This document shows, in pieces, positions 49,545-63,003 of a stretch of 64,000 nucleotides of DNA. Position 1 is the first letter of the stretch; each line of letters opens with the position of its first letter. The translations under genes and the position numbers were made by a program. Under the pieces are notes generated by a model. That model was not told where the DNA came from. It saw only the letters and a list, made by a program, of their open reading frames with translations, and searched no databases. This DNA is from Caprimulgus europaeus. Lineage: Eukaryota; Chordata; Aves; Caprimulgiformes; Caprimulgidae. Where the stretch lies: the NCBI GenBank assembly GCA_907165065.1, contig OU015532.1, forward strand, positions 32,473,339-32,537,338, written 5' to 3'.

Positions 49545-52500
49545 GTAAGAGCATTGATCTGTGAAGTTTCTTGGGCTGAAGTTGGGACCTGTAACTTATT
49601 TTTAATGCCTTGATAGGATCTCAAATATGACATTTAACATCTTAAAATAAAAGTAAAACGTGTGTGTCTGATACAATATTTTAACTCAAAGCCCTATCTG
49701 ACAGAAGTTTAATATGCCAGCCCTTAAAGGAGTAAGAAACTAAAGTGCATTTACTTTGATTAAGGAATCTAGTAGATGTGAGCTATGTATAGGGCACCTT
49801 CAGCTCCTCAGAAGAATTGCATAAAAGACAACTAGATTCAGGGTCTGTTCAGTTGCTAGACAGTGTTTCAGTTTGGAGGACAAGAAGTATGTCATTAAAA
49901 TATTTTAGACTCTGGTAGCTTTTTTTTTCTTTAAAAATCATGCATCATAACCTCCTAAAAAGAAAACTTAGAAGATAACCTCTGTCACGTAGGAAATGTC
50001 TTGATTCTATTTACTTTTTTCCATAAAAGAAAAAAAGGTGTCTGTATGCACATATGTATTTTATATATAATATGTGTACGCACACATACATATTGGACTT
50101 AGTCGTGTCATTTAAAATAAAACTGCCTTTTTGTGGTGGTTATTCTTTTGAAAGAGACAGTAGTATTTTGGAGTGAGAGAGTAAGTGCTTATGATGGGCC
50201 TTGTAAACTCCTTTGCCAAGGTTCCAGATGCCCGTGGGTCCAGTCCTACTTCTAATTACTTGTGTGTAAATCTAATTAATTCTTCTTATAGAAATGACTG
50301 CTTAAGCCTGAGAGTGTGGAGGTCTGGGCTGAGGTAAGGCTTGATCCTGTTGTCCTTAGAGTGCAATGACAGTGCTTCTGCATTGCTATTAGGGGGGTGA
50401 TAAGAACATATTTGCAATTCTGCTTTCTCTTCCCTACCACTAGTTTATTAGGGAGCTGACTCAATTTTCTAGATGTTTAGGTAAATAAAACTGGGAATTC
50501 TCCAGTGGTATCAGACAATAGTTTATTTTGAGTTTGTCCCCTGTGGAAGCTTGTGAAGTATTGCACGATGCTGAAATAGCTTGTGATTAGGTGCTTGCTT
50601 CTAACAGTAATAGCTGATGACTTCAAATTATTTATCTGAAACCTTGGAGTAACTTTAAATATTGACTAGCTTTTGTGTGTGAAAGTAGTCTTGTTATTCA
50701 TTCAAAATTAATTAATTCAATTGTTCTTTGTATTCCATTTAGTTACTGGGCAAAGTGCAGGAATGGGTTGTCTTTGCCAATAACCCAGGTACCACTCTGA
50801 ATGGTAAGGGAGGCTTCCTTACAGCCCCTCTTAGAGAAGTGATCGGGTGGTGCAACCCTGTAGCACCCACCTGGTGTCCAGCAGCACCTGAGCTCCCACA
50901 GGCGCTTGCCAGATGCTGAGCTGTCGCATCCGTCTGTGAGCTGGGTGTGGTGAACCCTCATTTGCTGCTGAAGTAAATAACCTTAAGTGAGTTATTTAAG
51001 GTCATGTTATAGTTCAGTGGTAAAGCTGTCATAATAATCCATCTTTCTATTTCCATTTTTATGGTGTATCTGACTTTATTTTTATCTTGTAAGCAATCCG
51101 ATAAAAGACTTGAAATCAACTCTGGACATTTGAAGTCCCTTGGTATTTCAGTTTGTGGATTTATGCCATGGAGAATCTTGCCTAGTTGATAACACAGATT
51201 TCTTCCCTTTCCCAGTTTATAACAAACCAGTTACTTAAGCTTATAGAGTGAAATAGGCGATGATGTATAGGGACTATTACATTTTCTGCCTCTTCCTTTG
51301 TGCATCTGTTGTGACCTGCTCTGTAGTTAGATGTTGGTTGTGCATGTACCCCGTCTTTGCACCAGAAGGAAATGAAATTTCACAGAAAATTCAAGAGCAA
51401 GAAAAGCCACCCATGTGAAGGTATAGTGTCTGGATGTTTTGTAAGGACCTGGTTTGGTAACCAGAGTTACATGCGTGCATTTGCTCACTTCCTGCTGGTG
51501 ACAAAGCAGTAAATCCAGGGTTCGTTTGCTGTATATTCCCTCCACTATGTGGCTTTATGTGCTTTATTCAGCTTGTCTGAGCGTCTGAGCTTCAAGATGT
51601 GCCCACACAAGTGCTTATATTCATTTTGGCATTATTATTCCAGCGTTCCTCCTGCCCCTTCCGAAAGAGTCGTGTAGATAGGGGTGACAATTCATATCTA
51701 TTATGGCTCATAATTCATGTCTGTTATGGCCTCATCCTTCTGAAGGCAGGAGGTAAATACATAATTTTGCTGGCAGTAAGAAGAATTTCCTTTTTATTTC
51801 ATTCAGTGCACTACCTGGGGCAGGGGTAGTAGGGATCAGAAAAGTAGAACCTAAACTGTGATATAATGTATTGTAATGAGCTATTCTCAGTAAACTCTTC
51901 CGAAAATGGCCAAGAGATGTTACAGGACTTATGGAAAGTGCAGCAATCCCCCTATAAACATGTCTGAGACAAGAGGAAGTGAGACTTCAACATCACTGAA
52001 ACATGGAGAGGTGCAGGCTGTGTGGAAGCTGTTAGAGGTGTTTATCTGACTAATGAACCAGTAGCACTGGTTCAGCTGTTCTGCTTGGATAAGGGTTACT
52101 GCCATGACCTAGTATCAGCTGTGTGTTACTCTGTCTGATATTCCTCTTTATATTTTCTGCCTTTATAATTTTGTCTGTTCTTTCATCATTTATCATCTTG
52201 TCCTTTGTATGGGTCTAATAACCAGGCTGCTCTTTCAAACCTCATTTAGCAGTCCAATGGGACTTCTTAAGGGACCTAGTAGGTATGTATTTCCCTGTAG
52301 TGCCTCACCTTAAACATTTAACTTCTGTATCTTTGGACAAAAAAATGTTGACTGGAGGTTGATTTATTTTTTCCATTAACAGGGTAGTTCTCCCCTTTCC
52401 GCATTTTCTTGTTTCCTAATCTAAATAATCAGACTTTCTGAGCTTATCTTGAAAGCAAAATATCTTTTGAGGAAAGTAAGATGTGACATCTCTCTTCTAG

Positions 52501-55500
52501 CTTCCATTTCTCTCAACTTTCTGTTTTTCTCCACTTTCACAAAGTTTTTTCTATCTTCTCTAAAGTTTCATACTTTAAAAGAAACAATGAAGTTATTGAT
52601 GATAAGGGATATAAGGTTCTGTAAATGCCACTGTGGTGTGTTCTGGGTCATTCCAGCTGTGTCACAGAAGGATGTGAAATACTTCCCACATTGAGTAAAT
52701 AATAGCTGTTAGGAATAAACACTTAAATTAGCAGAACTGGATAACTTGTTCCAGTAAATCCTAAAACAAAAAGCTGGAAAAAGTGTGGATAGAATAAGGG
52801 GTTGAATGGAGGGAGGACACTGGAGTTAATTAGGTAAGTAACTAAGTGCTCTTTGTGCTGTGGTGGAGCAAAAGAAGCTGTGCCAGTGCTGAAAGGAGAA
52901 AACAGGAATGAATGGTCACTAAAATAAGAAAAAAGACGAATTTGAGGTGGTAGGTGGTTGGTTGCCTCCCAGTAGGCTGCTGGCAAGTCTAATATATATT
53001 TTAATACTGTACAGAGTATTCTGTATCTACTAAAGCTTGGAATTGGAGTAGTGTACATTCAAAGGACAAGAGAAATAGATTTGTTATCTTTTAATCTTTC
53101 ATTGAAAGGAGCAATTGATTTCAGTGCAGGATTATCTGTATAACAAGATACAGGACATTGATGGGGCTGTCTCTTTTGGGTGGTGTTTTTCCCTTGTTCT
53201 AAAGCATCTGAGCGCTTTAGATACTCGTCATATCTCTATCACACTTCTGAATTTTTTGTTACGTTTCTTTAAAATTACGTGTTAGGTGTTAACTTCAGTA
53301 TACATAATTTGTAAATCAGTTTGGCATTTATCTACATCTGAGATCTCAGCTTTTTAAGAGACAAACTTGTATCCTTGCATATCCATAATGTGCAGTTTTT
53401 TGTTTGATATTATTTTGAGAAGTGGGATTTAAATCACATGGGAATTGTCTTCAAATAACTGTAAAAATCTTCTCTTATATAGAGTATGAAGCTGAATAAA
53501 ACAAATAGTGTGTTTGCAGAGCTAATTTTATTACCAGTGCACAGAAGACGTTAGAATGGAAGTGTTCTGAGCACTATTATGTTTTGGATTGATAATAGAA
53601 ATCCTGGTAGATGATTTATTGATTGATCTGCTGTGTTGATAGAATACTCTCCCCCCCACCCCCCCCATTGTACTGAATGGACAGCTGAGGCAAAAAGTGT
53701 TTAATGGAAGATTTTTGGAAGGTTTGTTACGAGTAGATCCTTGATTGATTCCAGATGGAAATCTTTCAGTTCTCTTTCATGTTCCTATGAAATTGCCCTT
53801 TCTTACAGTAAGCAAATAGTCTCTCAAGTATATAAATGATGCTAGAATTGTCAAGCTGAGTGAGCAACTAAAAATAATGAATTGCAAAGAATTCAAAGTA
53901 TGCATCTGGCTATTAGGGCTATGCCCATACTTTTCTGAGATCATCCTTATTTGAAAAACATCTCTCGCTTTCTTCACTCGCTGTGCAGATGGCCGTACAA
54001 AAGATTGCTCTTTAAAGAAAGAATGAAACATCACTAGGCATAGTAGCTAAAAGCACAGAATGCACTTAACTCTGTCCTCCTCAATCTCAAAATCTCTCTT
54101 GTGGATTTAGAAGCAGCTCTCTTAATGATGTATCTTTCAACAAATTGGTGTCCTTGTAAAAATGAAATGAAAGCCTTTTAAGAAGTTCTGAGAACAATAT
54201 TTGTATCACGCTGTATGACTACACTCGTGGCTCTTGCATTATGAGATGCTGATGTTTCTAGGTTTCCTGTCTGTTCTTGCAATACTTCCTGTATGAAATT
54301 TTCTTGGACAGTTAGAAGATTCTCAAATAGTAGTAGATCCTGTAGCCCTTAAGACATGTATGCTTTGCAAATAAAATGCTTGTTTCTTTCTTTATGCAAA
54401 TAGAGAAATGGGTGGGGTTTCTGGTGTTTTTTGTTTGTTTGTTTTTCATTTTAGTCAACTCTTGTTTTTATTCTTTGAAACCTTTCTAACATAGACAGGA
54501 AAAAGAAAGATTTTTAAGTATTGCAACCCTGATAGTATTCCACTTTTTAAAAAGCATTTGGTGCTGTTGGAATCTTGATGAAAATATCTGAACTTGTGGA
54601 AAGCTAGGTTCAGCTACCATAGAGCATTGTGACCAGAGGAATGCATACGTAAATATATGCACGTACCCACTGTGTCATCAGACCCTTTTAAGGATGATGC
54701 TTAATGATTCTCTTTTTTGAAACTTCTTTGCCTATCTGTATGTGTTGTCATTCATCAGTGACCTCACTGTACCTGTTATACTGGATATAGTCTCTTAGTT
54801 TATATTTTGTCTCAGCATCGCTCTTCCAATACATACTGTACATCTGTATTGCACATAAATGTTTGATTTAAAAAACATTTTAATCTTTCTCATAGCTGCC
54901 AAGGCTTGAATTTAGACCTTTGAGTTCCTGGGACTGGGTTGGGGTTTTTTGTTTGTTTGGTGTTTTGTTTGGGTTTGTTTTTGTTTTCCCTCAGGAAGCA
55001 GTTGTGAAACTATAGTGAGGAATGTGTGTCCCGCTTTGACCTGAGGTGTTAATGAAGACTGTTTAAGCCAGGTGGTCTGTTTTAAAGACTAAAACTTGCC
55101 ATATTCAATTCTTAGAAAGTTAGACCTGTGATGGTAACGTAATAACTGATCCTTACCAAAGTAAGAATAAAAATATGTTCAAAGAAAACATGAGCGAAAT
55201 TTAATGGGTCTGCCTTATTATCTTTGTGGAGTATGAAAAATTTTTTGTTTGGTTGCATTTCTTTTGCTTTTGTCTTTTGTTTACACAGTGTTTAACGTAT
55301 TATATTAGTGATAACATCTGTGGTAAAATGCATGGCTGAATCCTCCTTGCACAATGGGAGAACTACTGGAAGAGCTGTTAAATATAATGAATTATCCGTG
55401 AGGATTTAACTACCTGTCCTGAAGATCTCTCTTGGGGATTTCTCCAGTTGTTAAACATAATGAGCACAGAACATCATTAACTTTAAAGTTACTTGTGTAT

Positions 55501-55702
55501 AAGATGGAATCCTAGCTATCTGTTGAATGTATGACACTTGGGAGTTTTCTTCATCTCTCTTGTAAGCCTGTCCTGTCCCTGTTGCAGGTTTATCTTCTTA
55601 AAAAAAATAATAGGACTTTCTTTCTCTTCTTTCCTCCTTCTCAGTTGTCCTTCTCCTTATCCTAGCATCATGTACTTGGATTGCATTTCTTTTATCTACT
55701 GT
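49545..55702. other. Putative intron, nothing recognised
   Basis: Repeat-poor 6.2 kb. It includes a GC-richer patch near 50745-50960 and a 24-bp imperfect tandem duplication at 51690-51736. It also has a C-run pair near 53649-53668 and GTTT-rich patches at about 54410-54450 and 54940-54990. There is no supported exon, RNA gene or mobile element. Confidence 0.4.
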
Positions 55703-55802
55703 TCACAGAATCACAGAATGTCAGGGATTGGAAGGAACCTCGAAAGATCATCTAGTCCAATCCCCCTGCTGGAGCAGGAACACCTGAATGAGATCACACA
55801 TG
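55703..55802 (-). mobile_element. CR1 LINE, 100-bp 3' end
   Basis: It has a doubled 'tcacagaa' tail, then 'gggattggaaggaacctcg', 'aagatcatctagtccaatcc' and 'ctggagcaggaacacctga'. These are typical of the extreme 3' end of a CR1 subfamily, in minus orientation and heavily 5'-truncated. Confidence 0.9.
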
Positions 55803-57135
55803 CTGTTCCCTCCCTTCACCAAATTTCACTTGGGTACAAGTGGTTAAAAGACTGTAGTTGCAGCAGGATACCTACTCAGGTTATAGCATGATTAGTGTGG
55901 AAGTTTAATATTAAAATGAGAAGATTTTAAAAAAAGAAAAGAGTGTTAAGCTACCAGCAAAAGTGTACAAAACCTTAATGTTTAACAAGGTATAGGATGC
56001 CATACACATTGCAGTGAAGAGTGCTGATCACAAAAGTATTAATAACAGTAATCTGAATAAGATTGTAACAATTCAAGGACAGATTTCTAGTTGATGAAAA
56101 TCTGTTCTAAAATTATGTTCATTTTGACTTCAGCGTACATTCTGACAGCTTTCTGCCCCTCCCCCAGTATTGTAACAGGGCTTAAAAACCCTGAGTTAAG
56201 CCATTTTTCTTTCAGAAATGAACAGAGGAGAGAATTGTGTTTCTGCTGAAGACAGCTCTAGAACTGCGTGCAAGAAAATACTAGGTCTGAATTGTTCTTA
56301 TTGCAGTTGTGAAAAGGCATCAGAGCAGTAAATAATTCTATTGTGTAGCAGCAAAGACAACTAAGGGACAGCAAACATTTGGGTTTGATCTGAATCCGAT
56401 TTACATAGTTTATTTAACAAGGCTACCTCCTTTTAGAGTAGAAGAGCAGGAACTTGTGGCAATTACACGGTGAGTAGCAGTTTGAGTTTCCCTGTATGCC
56501 TTCCTCGGATGTTTGTACCTTGGGCTTACTGGGTGTCACGCACCTTGAAGCAGTTAACGTTTGCAAAAGCTAGAAGGAATACTGTATACATTTGAATGCT
56601 CAGCAAACATTTGTCCTTTATTTTAGGAAGGCTCACAGATGTCAGAGTAAATTTATAAGGCGCCAAATGTGCTGGTTCACTGAAAGCATGTCTCCTCAGT
56701 GCGAACACAGCTGTACAAGCTGGCTTCTTGACTACTGGGAAATAAAGTCCTGAGAAGGGTGAGTCCTCCTAGCAAAAGGCAGCGAAAACCTGGTGGTGTT
56801 TGAAGGACCTTGTTCTTTCTCTCTGTATGTACAACATAGCTAGCACCATCTTTGCAGTACAAGGGAGGAGAGAATCAGGCAACCTTTGTCTGAGAGCTTC
56901 AGAGTCCACACTGACTATGTTTGAGAGCATTGTATGAAAAAATCCTGTAATCAGCTGGTATGGTCAGGGAGTGGGGCTGAAGTCTACTCCTAATCTGTTT
57001 GGGGTGTTGACAAGTATGAGTATGAAGAGATGATGATATTCACCTGACTTCATCATCACTGAGAACAGCACTAGTAGCCAGAACAACCTGTTGATTTCAA
57101 GTAAACCATTCAGTGTTGATTGAAAAGCCCCTAAA
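55803..57135. other. Putative intron, nothing strongly supported
   Basis: A 33-nt segment at 56437-56469 lies between a T-rich acceptor and a CACG|GTGAGT donor and is open in one frame. At this size it is compatible with chance. Nothing else is recognised. Confidence 0.4.
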
Positions 57136-57287
57136 GAGAATCATAGAATCATGGAATTGCTTGGGTTGGAAAGGACCTTAAAGATCATCTGGTTCCAACC
57201 CTCCTTCTGTGGACAGGGTTGCCAACCACTACGTTAGGCTGCCCAGGGCCCCATCCAACCTGGCCGTTGATGCCTCCAAGGATGGAT
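57136..57287 (-). mobile_element. CR1 LINE, 150-bp 3' end
   Basis: It has an 'agaatcatagaatcatgg' tail, then 'ttgggttggaaaggacctta', 'ggacagggttgccaacc' and 'gggccccatccaacctgg'. The 3' UTR type matches the plus-strand copy ending at 19850. It is in minus orientation and 5'-truncated. Confidence 0.93.
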
Positions 57288-57780
57288 GGCAGGTAGAACC
57301 ACTTGTTTGCGAAACTAAGGTAAGTTGAGGAGGTTTTGGGTGTTTGTTTCACATGGGGCTTTTGTTCTCCCTTTTACCTACACCCCCTTCATTCATATTT
57401 TGAAGTTATACTGGGGTTGTACTGCCAAACTCAATCATATGTGATTGCAGTATTGTAGGTTTCCCCCTGCCTCCTCTCCTTAAATAAAGGTAAGGAAAAT
57501 AAGATAATTACTGTTCTCATTGAAAGTGTATTGAGTAATAGCAATGAAGGCATTTTATTAAAACTGTAAAACTGTCCTAAATTGCTTTCTCAGCAAAACA
57601 CTGTTCTTCAAACAAAATGAAGTTATGGTTCTTGTTTGAGTTGTTAAAAAATGCAGTCTACTAATATATTTGAATTGCAAGAAATAGGCTCAAAGATCTG
57701 GTTAGTGTAAGCATTTTTGGGGAACTGAAGTTATGTAAGAAGTGCCAGTTGGTCACTTCTCTGTTACTCTTCTCTTTCAG
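57288..57780. other. Putative intron, nothing recognised
   Basis: It contains a strong donor-like GTAAGTT (57316) and GTAAGG (57489) without matching acceptors that I trust. It ends in the good acceptor of the next candidate exon. Confidence 0.4.
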
Positions 57781-57826
57781 GGTGTACACCCAAAAAGTCA
57801 ATAAATGCAGGCTGGTATGGATTGAA
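57781..57826 (+). other. Candidate 46-nt exon with strong splice signals
   Basis: The acceptor is strong: 'gttactcttctctttcag' ends at 57780. The donor is near-consensus: GAA|GTAAGTAATG (GT at 57827). Two frames are open. It can follow either 49501-49544 or 47342-47489 without a stop. In one joining the segment reads CTPKKSINAGWYGL, and in the other VYTQKVNKCRLVWIE. I recognise neither. Of the exon candidates in this window it has the best pair of splice sites. Confidence 0.33.
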
Positions 57827-60800
57827 GTAAGTAATGTATCAAAACAGTAAGCAGAGGGCAGGAGTTACAGCTCAAATGAATTGGAGTAGAGAGTGGTTGA
57901 GCAGACTGAATAACTGTGGTAAAAAAAAAACAAAACCCAGTAATTCCATTGTATCTAGATTATCATAATAATGTTAATAGATAAAGGATATTGTTGAGGA
58001 TTTAGTATGGAGACAAACTTTTTTCTTAAGCCACATAATAAAAAGAAAATTTCAGTAACTTCTAAGGAACAGAAAGTTCCTGGCAGACACTAGAAATAAT
58101 TGACTATATTGATAATGTTAGTTGCATGATTATTTTTCTTTTCCCCTGAGGTGGAGGTGGTGGTTCCTCTCACAGAAAAGGATTTCTGAGATCTTCTGTT
58201 AATGTGTGCAACAGTGGGACTGCCAGGAAATAGTTCTCTAAAAATGGAATGTCTTAAGACAACTGAATGCTTCATTGCAGGCAGGTTTTTTAATCTACAA
58301 GTCAGTAAGCATCAATGCTTTTTAGTGATTTGAGCTCATGGTTGCTGAAATTTTAAAAGAGCATTGATGTCTTACTGAAGCTTGCATAATGCCAGTGCTG
58401 GTTACTTAATGCAGTTTATTTCTATGAGCTACTCTAAATTCTAGGCTTCATTGGTACTGCAGATACTTTACATCATCATCTGGAAACAGAAAGGATCCTC
58501 TCTTCTGCATTGTTGTCCATATCCTAGTTTGAGAGTAACTGAAGAAGGTCCATTTGCCTACTGTTTCACACCAGTGGCCATGGGAATGCTCCTAGATATT
58601 TCCAATTTGGCAAAACAAGTTTATGAAGGCAATCGGAGAAAGGCTGTTTTGAAATAGAGCAAGAGTAGAAAGGGAGTCTTCTTCCCCTATGGATACCATC
58701 ACTATGGCCAAGTGAGAAGAGCTTGGAAGTCCAGCCTTTGCATACGAGTTTTCTTTTTAATTTTTTCCCTTTTTTTTCTTATTGGTTTAATAATGTGAGT
58801 GAGTATACTGGAGACAAACTGTATAACCCTCTGTCATCGTATGTGGAAATGCTGTCTCAGAAGAAAAATGGGAAGAGGGAAAATTAAGTGGGACAGCAGA
58901 AAGATAAGAATTATGAAGGTGAACTTCCAAATCTAATGTTTTATTTCAGTATGTTTTCAGTTTCCAGTTGTTTTTTTTATTTGGAACAGAATGGCCACTA
59001 ATTATGTTAAGACTGACCTTTCCATTTTTCTTTTTTTTTTTTTTTTTTCTTTCAGAGCACTCTTTCTAGTATCACACCACTTGTTAGCCTAAAATGTTAC
59101 TGTTTGTCAGTGAAGTTCCTAATAGTTTTTGCTTCTTTGGCTTAAAGAGAAAGCTGTGTTCTCTGCTCATAGGTAACCTTTTTGATTTGTTTGATTGTGC
59201 TAGAAGATAGTAACTGACATCTTGCTTTTTCATATGATTTAACGATGCTTTTTAATTAATTTCCTTTGCTGTTCTTCAAGGTAACTAATTCACATATTCA
59301 GTCATTCATAAGAACCTGAAAGGCAGTTACGTGGAGTGTTACATGACTGCTTCTCTTTTGGCAATGCTTAGCAAGCATGTTTCATCGTCCCAGAAATTCT
59401 GTTCAGTCTAAAGGTAATTTTGGAAAAGAAGGAAGGGCAGAGCAGAGACTTTGTAACTGAAGGAATGCATATAATTTGTGTTTGAAGAATTTAATAACCG
59501 TAAGGAAAAATCTAATAGGAGTTGGAATCTTAGCTTTTAGTGTGATTTCAGCTATCACTGGAAAGTGACCAGATTCATTTAATGCTTCACCTAACCTCTG
59601 TTTATGAATATGCTCTGACCATGCCTCTGCTCAACATCTTTTGACGGCTTGATGGCTCTGACTGTGGGCTTCTAGTTAAATGAAAATGACAACTTCAGTG
59701 TAAATTACAGTTTTCAAATCCACTTTAAAATAGACGCTTAAGAATTTTGTCTGATTTCTTGCAGACTGCATTAGTCCTCTTGCACTACTTTTAATGGGTT
59801 TGTGGGATCTCTTTAGCAGCTGGCAAGGAGCCTGTCTTATAACACTTATCAACATCACCATTTACAGTTCGGGCACTGGAGCGTCTACTGCTTGCTGCTA
59901 AAGTGCTGAGCTGTTCTAGCACGGGTGCACGTGACTTGTCTGTTGCACACCTGTATCCTGTGCATAAGCACTGCAATTACCTCATGCTTCTGTGTCACGA
60001 GTATGGGCATGAACCTGGTGTGTAATACAGAATGCTGATGTAATAGAGGAGTGCTTGACAGAGCGGTGTCATTAAGTATGATGCAAACCGGACATGTATC
60101 TGTCAGGCATGAGCTGTATGTTCTGTGACAAGTATAAGTGGTCATCTTTTACAAGGAGAGATGTCTAGTGTTTTGATCTGTCATGATTATCAAATACTAA
60201 ATAGAAAGCTATAATTCTTTTATGTTTTAAATGTGGGTTTAAAAGACTGAGATCTGTGTTTCTTCTAATACTCTTCAAACTAATTTTACATTGGCACACA
60301 GACAATAACTTCTGGTTTTAAAATGCCAAATTCCTATTTTATTACTACTTTTAAAGATATCTATACGCTTTGCATAGGCAGACAGCTTGGTGATGTTTGA
60401 GTTTGAACTATTACGTAGAAGCAACTGAGACTTCAGTAATGTAAATGGCATTAGTAGTAAGTAGGATAAAAGAATTTTAAAACAACCAAGGAATAGCTTG
60501 TTCCCTTTTTTGTCTAATATGCATGAAGTGATGGCTTCTCTTTGATTTAGACAGATTTAGGAATGTCATTTCCTGGTTTCATCTCCTGAGGGAAAAAAAT
60601 ACCTCTGGAAAGAGTTTACTTTGGGGTGGTATTAAAAACAGCTTTGAGAAATACCAGTTGTAAACGTGTGCTGGAGCTGACCTCAGGAGGAATTGGATCT
60701 TTTGAAATGCTTTCCAGACCCATTTTCCAAGTTTCAATATGAACTGAACTACTTTCAGAGTGAAAACTTCCCCACTCTGTAGTCCTGTCCCCAGAAATAA

Positions 60801-62632
60801 GTTGATCTGTTGTTTTTGGTGTTCTTCTACTATCTATAATTCTTAACTGGTAGTTTGCCTGGCAGTGGTGCTAGTTTATTTATGTCTTACTGCTGTTTTC
60901 TCTTTCAAATCTCAAAATGTTGCCTCTTTATGCAACTGGGAAAGCTGAGAATAAGTTTGTTTTATCAGTAAGTGGGTGCAGCAGTGCTTGTTTACAATGG
61001 GCAGTTATGCTCTTCATTTTGTACATCCACTGACCAAAAGTGGAGGAAATAATGAAACCTTTGAAATTCACCAAGGGTTATTATTAGATATGACCTCAAA
61101 ATTTCTCATAACTGTGCACAGAGAAGTCGCAGTCTCTTATTTTATGTTTAGCCAGCATTTTGGGAGGTAAATTAATTAAACTATTAAGGATTGTAGCCAG
61201 TGTCTCATAGGTAGTGAGACATACTAGTGATCTGTGAAACAATTTTAACTCTAACTGCACGAATTGCTCAAATATAGTTTAAAAAGTTAATTTTACTGTT
61301 TCATTTACACAGTAACAATGTTACCTATTTGAACTTTTTTCTTTCTGTTTGGACATGCTTATGGGTTCAAGGTTTTCTTTGTTTTTTACTTCAAGTTTTT
61401 GGACTACAGTCTTCTTGACATTCAGAAGACTGCCTGTTGCTGACCCATATGGAAAGAGAACCACACTGAACTGTGGAGCAAGACCATTTTATGCATAATT
61501 CTCCTTTCTGGCCTGCTCAATTTATCTTCTCACTAGAATGGGATTATGCCCTGAGAATGTTGATAAGTATTGATAAGGATCAGTTGCAATCTGAGCACTT
61601 ACTTCTATTATACATGAACTATTGTTTTTGAATAAGAAGGAATTTTTATTGACACCAGTATGATGTGTTGGGCTCTCTACTGTACTGTTGTTAAACTGGT
61701 TATCTCATTGTCTTGAGTTGGAGTGGAAGAACTGGCAAGGCTTGGCAGGTCCTTTGCCTCCTATCTCATTTGAATTTCTTGGCAATGTCACTGAACCAAT
61801 TTTTTAATGTGCTCTTATTAGACTGGAATTGCTCATATAATTTTTCTTTCCTGCTACGTCTCAGCTCTGAGTTTGTCAGAAGGACTAAATATGTTCTTGC
61901 GATGCTGATGAGTGTTTCGAAGAATGTCATTAGTCACTTTGGCTCTGTGCACTGAGGCTTGCCTTCAGGAGACATGGTGACTAAGGGAGATGGTGTAGCC
62001 TTTCTGGGTCAGAGTCAGATCAGGCTGCTGCTGTTCTGCAGAAGTTTTGCAGCTCGATGTCTGAAGATCTCCATCTGCAGTTCGGAAGTCTTTGCTGCCC
62101 TTGCTAACCACAAATAAGCACAAAGTTTTTGATTCAGTGGTATGGCTTTCAGATATGTGCTGTCTTCCTTCCTGCTGCTGTGCTGGGCAATCTCTTGCAT
62201 AATTTCTTTTGCTCTGAAAAAGAAAAATAGCTCAGGCTGGCTGCTGCTGCTGAATTGGGGATACTGCTGTGTGTGTGTAAGCACTGGTTGAGTGTTTCTG
62301 GTTCCTTCCTTGTGCTCCTCTGCTCTCACGGTTGTCTCTCCTTTACTGGTAGTTTCCACAGTACTATTTGTCATGATCTGCAGTCCATTACTTCAAACCT
62401 TGTGAAAGCATGTAAAAATCAATTTTATTTGCTCAATTCCTTTGTTTTTTCTCTTTCCCCGTCACAAAGAGACTTGGAATAACTGTGATAGCAGAAGGCT
62501 TGAGTCAGAATGGGCTTTGGATCCTGCTTGCTGCTTAGTACGTTTACTCAAGCTGTTCCTTATGCAAATAGTTGCTGATGGTTTTGAGTTGCTCTTTTGT
62601 TTCTCCCTTCGATTTTGTTGGTTAAATCCCCG
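57827..62632. other. Putative intron, nothing strongly supported
   Basis: T- and G-rich, repeat-poor sequence. It includes T18 at 59031, followed by a splice-acceptor-like CTTTCAG. An open frame at 58451-58657 starts from a TTG-type codon and has no recognisable product. Confidence 0.4.
59031..59048 (+). repeat. T18 run before CTTTCAG
   Basis: This is a T homopolymer followed by a perfect acceptor motif. The next GT donor, after CTCATAG, would give a 117-nt segment closed in all three frames. It would be at best a non-coding exon. Confidence 0.9.
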
Positions 62633-63003
62633 CCAGGAGAAGTGGGGGCTTGTGGCCAAGGGACAGCCCCAGCCTGGGGCACTGGGCACCTCCCTGGGGA
62701 TGGGCACAAGCCCAGGCCAGGACATCAGCCCAGCAGCGGGTGGGGGCAGGATCAGGCCTGTTGTGGGGAACCACGGTCAGACAGGGCTGTAGGAACAGGC
62801 TGAGGCCCGGCTGGGATGGGGGCCTGTGGGTGGGCCCAGGTCAGCAAGGCCCATAGCAGGGCAGGGCTTTGAGGAGCTGGCGAGCGGCCCTGCTGCGGCA
62901 GCACTGGGGCTGGTGGCCTCGGGGACTGACATGGGGTCCTGGGCTGTGGGCAGGGTGGGGGGGATCCTGGGGGCATTAGGCGGGGCCAGTAAGGCCTGTC
63001 AGG
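62633..63003. other. G-rich, strand-asymmetric GC block with two G4 motifs
   Basis: About 370 bp has G+C near 65-70% by line counts and about twice as many G as C on the plus strand. It sits in AT-rich flanks with fairly sharp edges. Two canonical G-quadruplex motifs lie at 62813-62834 (loops 2, 5, 1) and 62941-62963 (loops 4, 2, 1). CpG is low, so it is not a CpG-island promoter. Many frames are open on both strands because stop codons are rare at this composition. It may be an unclassified repeat, for example part of an LTR, or an intronic G-rich element. Confidence 0.6.

Noticed and set aside
58451..58657. A 68-codon plus frame after a CTGCAG acceptor-like site
   Set aside because: It starts from a TTG-type codon, has no recognisable product, and ends in a stop without a donor. 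It does not add to the candidate gene model.
59056..59172. A segment between a T18-CTTTCAG acceptor and an ATAG|GTAACC donor
   Set aside because: All three frames contain stops. It could only be a non-coding exon, and the donor is mediocre.
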